This document shows, one piece after another, positions 63,939 to 64,000 of a DNA stretch of 64,000 nt. Every line of letters starts with the position of its first letter. Positions within the stretch are counted from its first letter, which is position 1. The stretch spans positions 1,240,001 through 1,304,000 of the forward strand of contig NZ_ARVU01000001.1 in the NCBI RefSeq assembly GCF_000384415.1, given 5' to 3'. A program made the translations under genes and the position numbers. The notes below the pieces were generated by a model. The model saw nothing but the letters and a program-made list of their open reading frames with translations. It was not told the origin of the DNA and did not search any database. The stretch comes from Cycloclasticus pugetii PS-1. Lineage in GTDB: Bacteria; Pseudomonadota; Gammaproteobacteria; Methylococcales; Cycloclasticaceae.

Positions 63939-64000
63939 CTAATTAATTAAAGCCTTCATTTTACTGTCATCTGGCGCTTCAAGCACCTTTTTTTCGGTCA
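63939..64000 (-). CDS. C-terminal end of an upstream gene, possibly rarA (cut by window edge)
   Basis: An open frame on the minus strand, 19 residues ending KVLEAPDDSKMKALIN and then TAG, sixteen bases before crcB. The order rarA-crcB-serS is usual in related bacteria, so this may be the tail of the recombination ATPase RarA. The fragment is too short to identify by itself, and the gene assignment is by context only. Confidence 0.35.
   Translation of the reverse strand, partial: TEKKVLEAPDDSKMKALIN

Noticed and set aside
63923-64000. Fluoride riboswitch upstream of crcB
   Set aside because: The upstream gene ends only sixteen bases before crcB and none of the riboswitch's conserved segments is seen.

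Overview
The window reads as a stretch of chromosome from an AT-rich gammaproteobacterium, probably marine or hydrocarbon/lipid-associated. This is inferred from gene content (ETF-dependent acyl-CoA dehydrogenases in number, an NnrS protein, DUF2889, MoxR/VWA genes, and the crcB-DUF190-serS order); I cannot name the genus from sequence alone. No rRNA, CRISPR array, prophage or insertion sequence is visible. Most of the window is a large catabolic island for branched-chain and isoprenoid acyl-CoAs.

Layout. (1) 1-860: etfA (cut by the window edge) and etfB, the electron acceptor for the many acyl-CoA dehydrogenases here. (2) 1.1-3.6 kb: nitroreductase, NnrS and MAPEG membrane proteins. (3) 3.6-9.8 kb, minus strand: a complete beta-oxidation operon (acyl-CoA ligase, thiolase, 3-hydroxyacyl-CoA dehydrogenase, enoyl-CoA hydratase, atypical SDR, short CaiB/racemase-like protein). 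(4) 10.1-14.0 kb: a DUF2889 gene, then an unexpected block of unknown genes separated by attC-like imperfect hairpins. It looks like a short integron cassette array with no integrase in view, carrying a two-gene unit (unknown protein plus four-helix membrane protein), a HEPN-like protein with an R-N-x3-H motif, a small unknown protein, and a probably frameshifted exported protein. (5) 14.0-19.7 kb: MaoC hydratase and CitE-like lyase (minus), then a FadH-like dienoyl-CoA reductase and a thiolase (plus), closed by a strong terminator. (6) 19.8-27.1 kb, minus: an Atu operon (atuD-C-E-F-A) for acyclic monoterpene (citronellyl/geranyl-CoA) breakdown. (7) 27.5-36.4 kb, minus: aldehyde dehydrogenase, ADP-forming acyl-CoA ligase, crotonases, CoA-transferase, PhaJ-like hydratase, acyl-CoA dehydrogenase, liuC-like hydratase and a TetR regulator. 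(8) 36.6-44.9 kb, plus: a divergent liu operon for leucine/isovalerate (liuA, thiolase, liuB, liuD, liuE, SCOT A and B). (9) 44.9-50.8 kb: desaturase, NUDIX hydrolase, acyl-CoA dehydrogenase, MoxR ATPase and VWA protein, flavin reductase. (10) 51.1-57.4 kb, minus: an operon of CaiB, three acyl-CoA dehydrogenases (two looking like a heteromeric pair), crotonase and SDR. (11) 57.7-60.7 kb: an Amt ammonium channel fused to PAS-GGDEF-EAL. (12) 60.9-64.0 kb: tRNA-Ser, Bax-inhibitor-1 family protein, serS, DUF190, crcB and the tail of an upstream gene.

How it works together (inference from known pathways): aldehyde dehydrogenase and acyl-CoA ligases would make CoA esters. Atu enzymes would oxidise, carboxylate and hydrate the C10 isoprenoid CoA. 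LiuE is the only recognisable HMG-CoA-type lyase and may serve both pathways. Beta-oxidation shortens the product to 3-methylcrotonyl-CoA. Liu enzymes take this to acetoacetate, which SCOT and thiolase convert to acetyl-CoA. A dyad of the form CTAA-N6-TTAG occurs upstream of etfB, upstream of atuD and twice in the tetR/liuA divergent promoter, suggesting one TetR-controlled regulon.

Limits: all assignments are by eye from motifs and context; no alignment, structure prediction or database search was run. Several starts were moved downstream to ATG or GTG codons with better ribosome binding sites, as stated in the entries.
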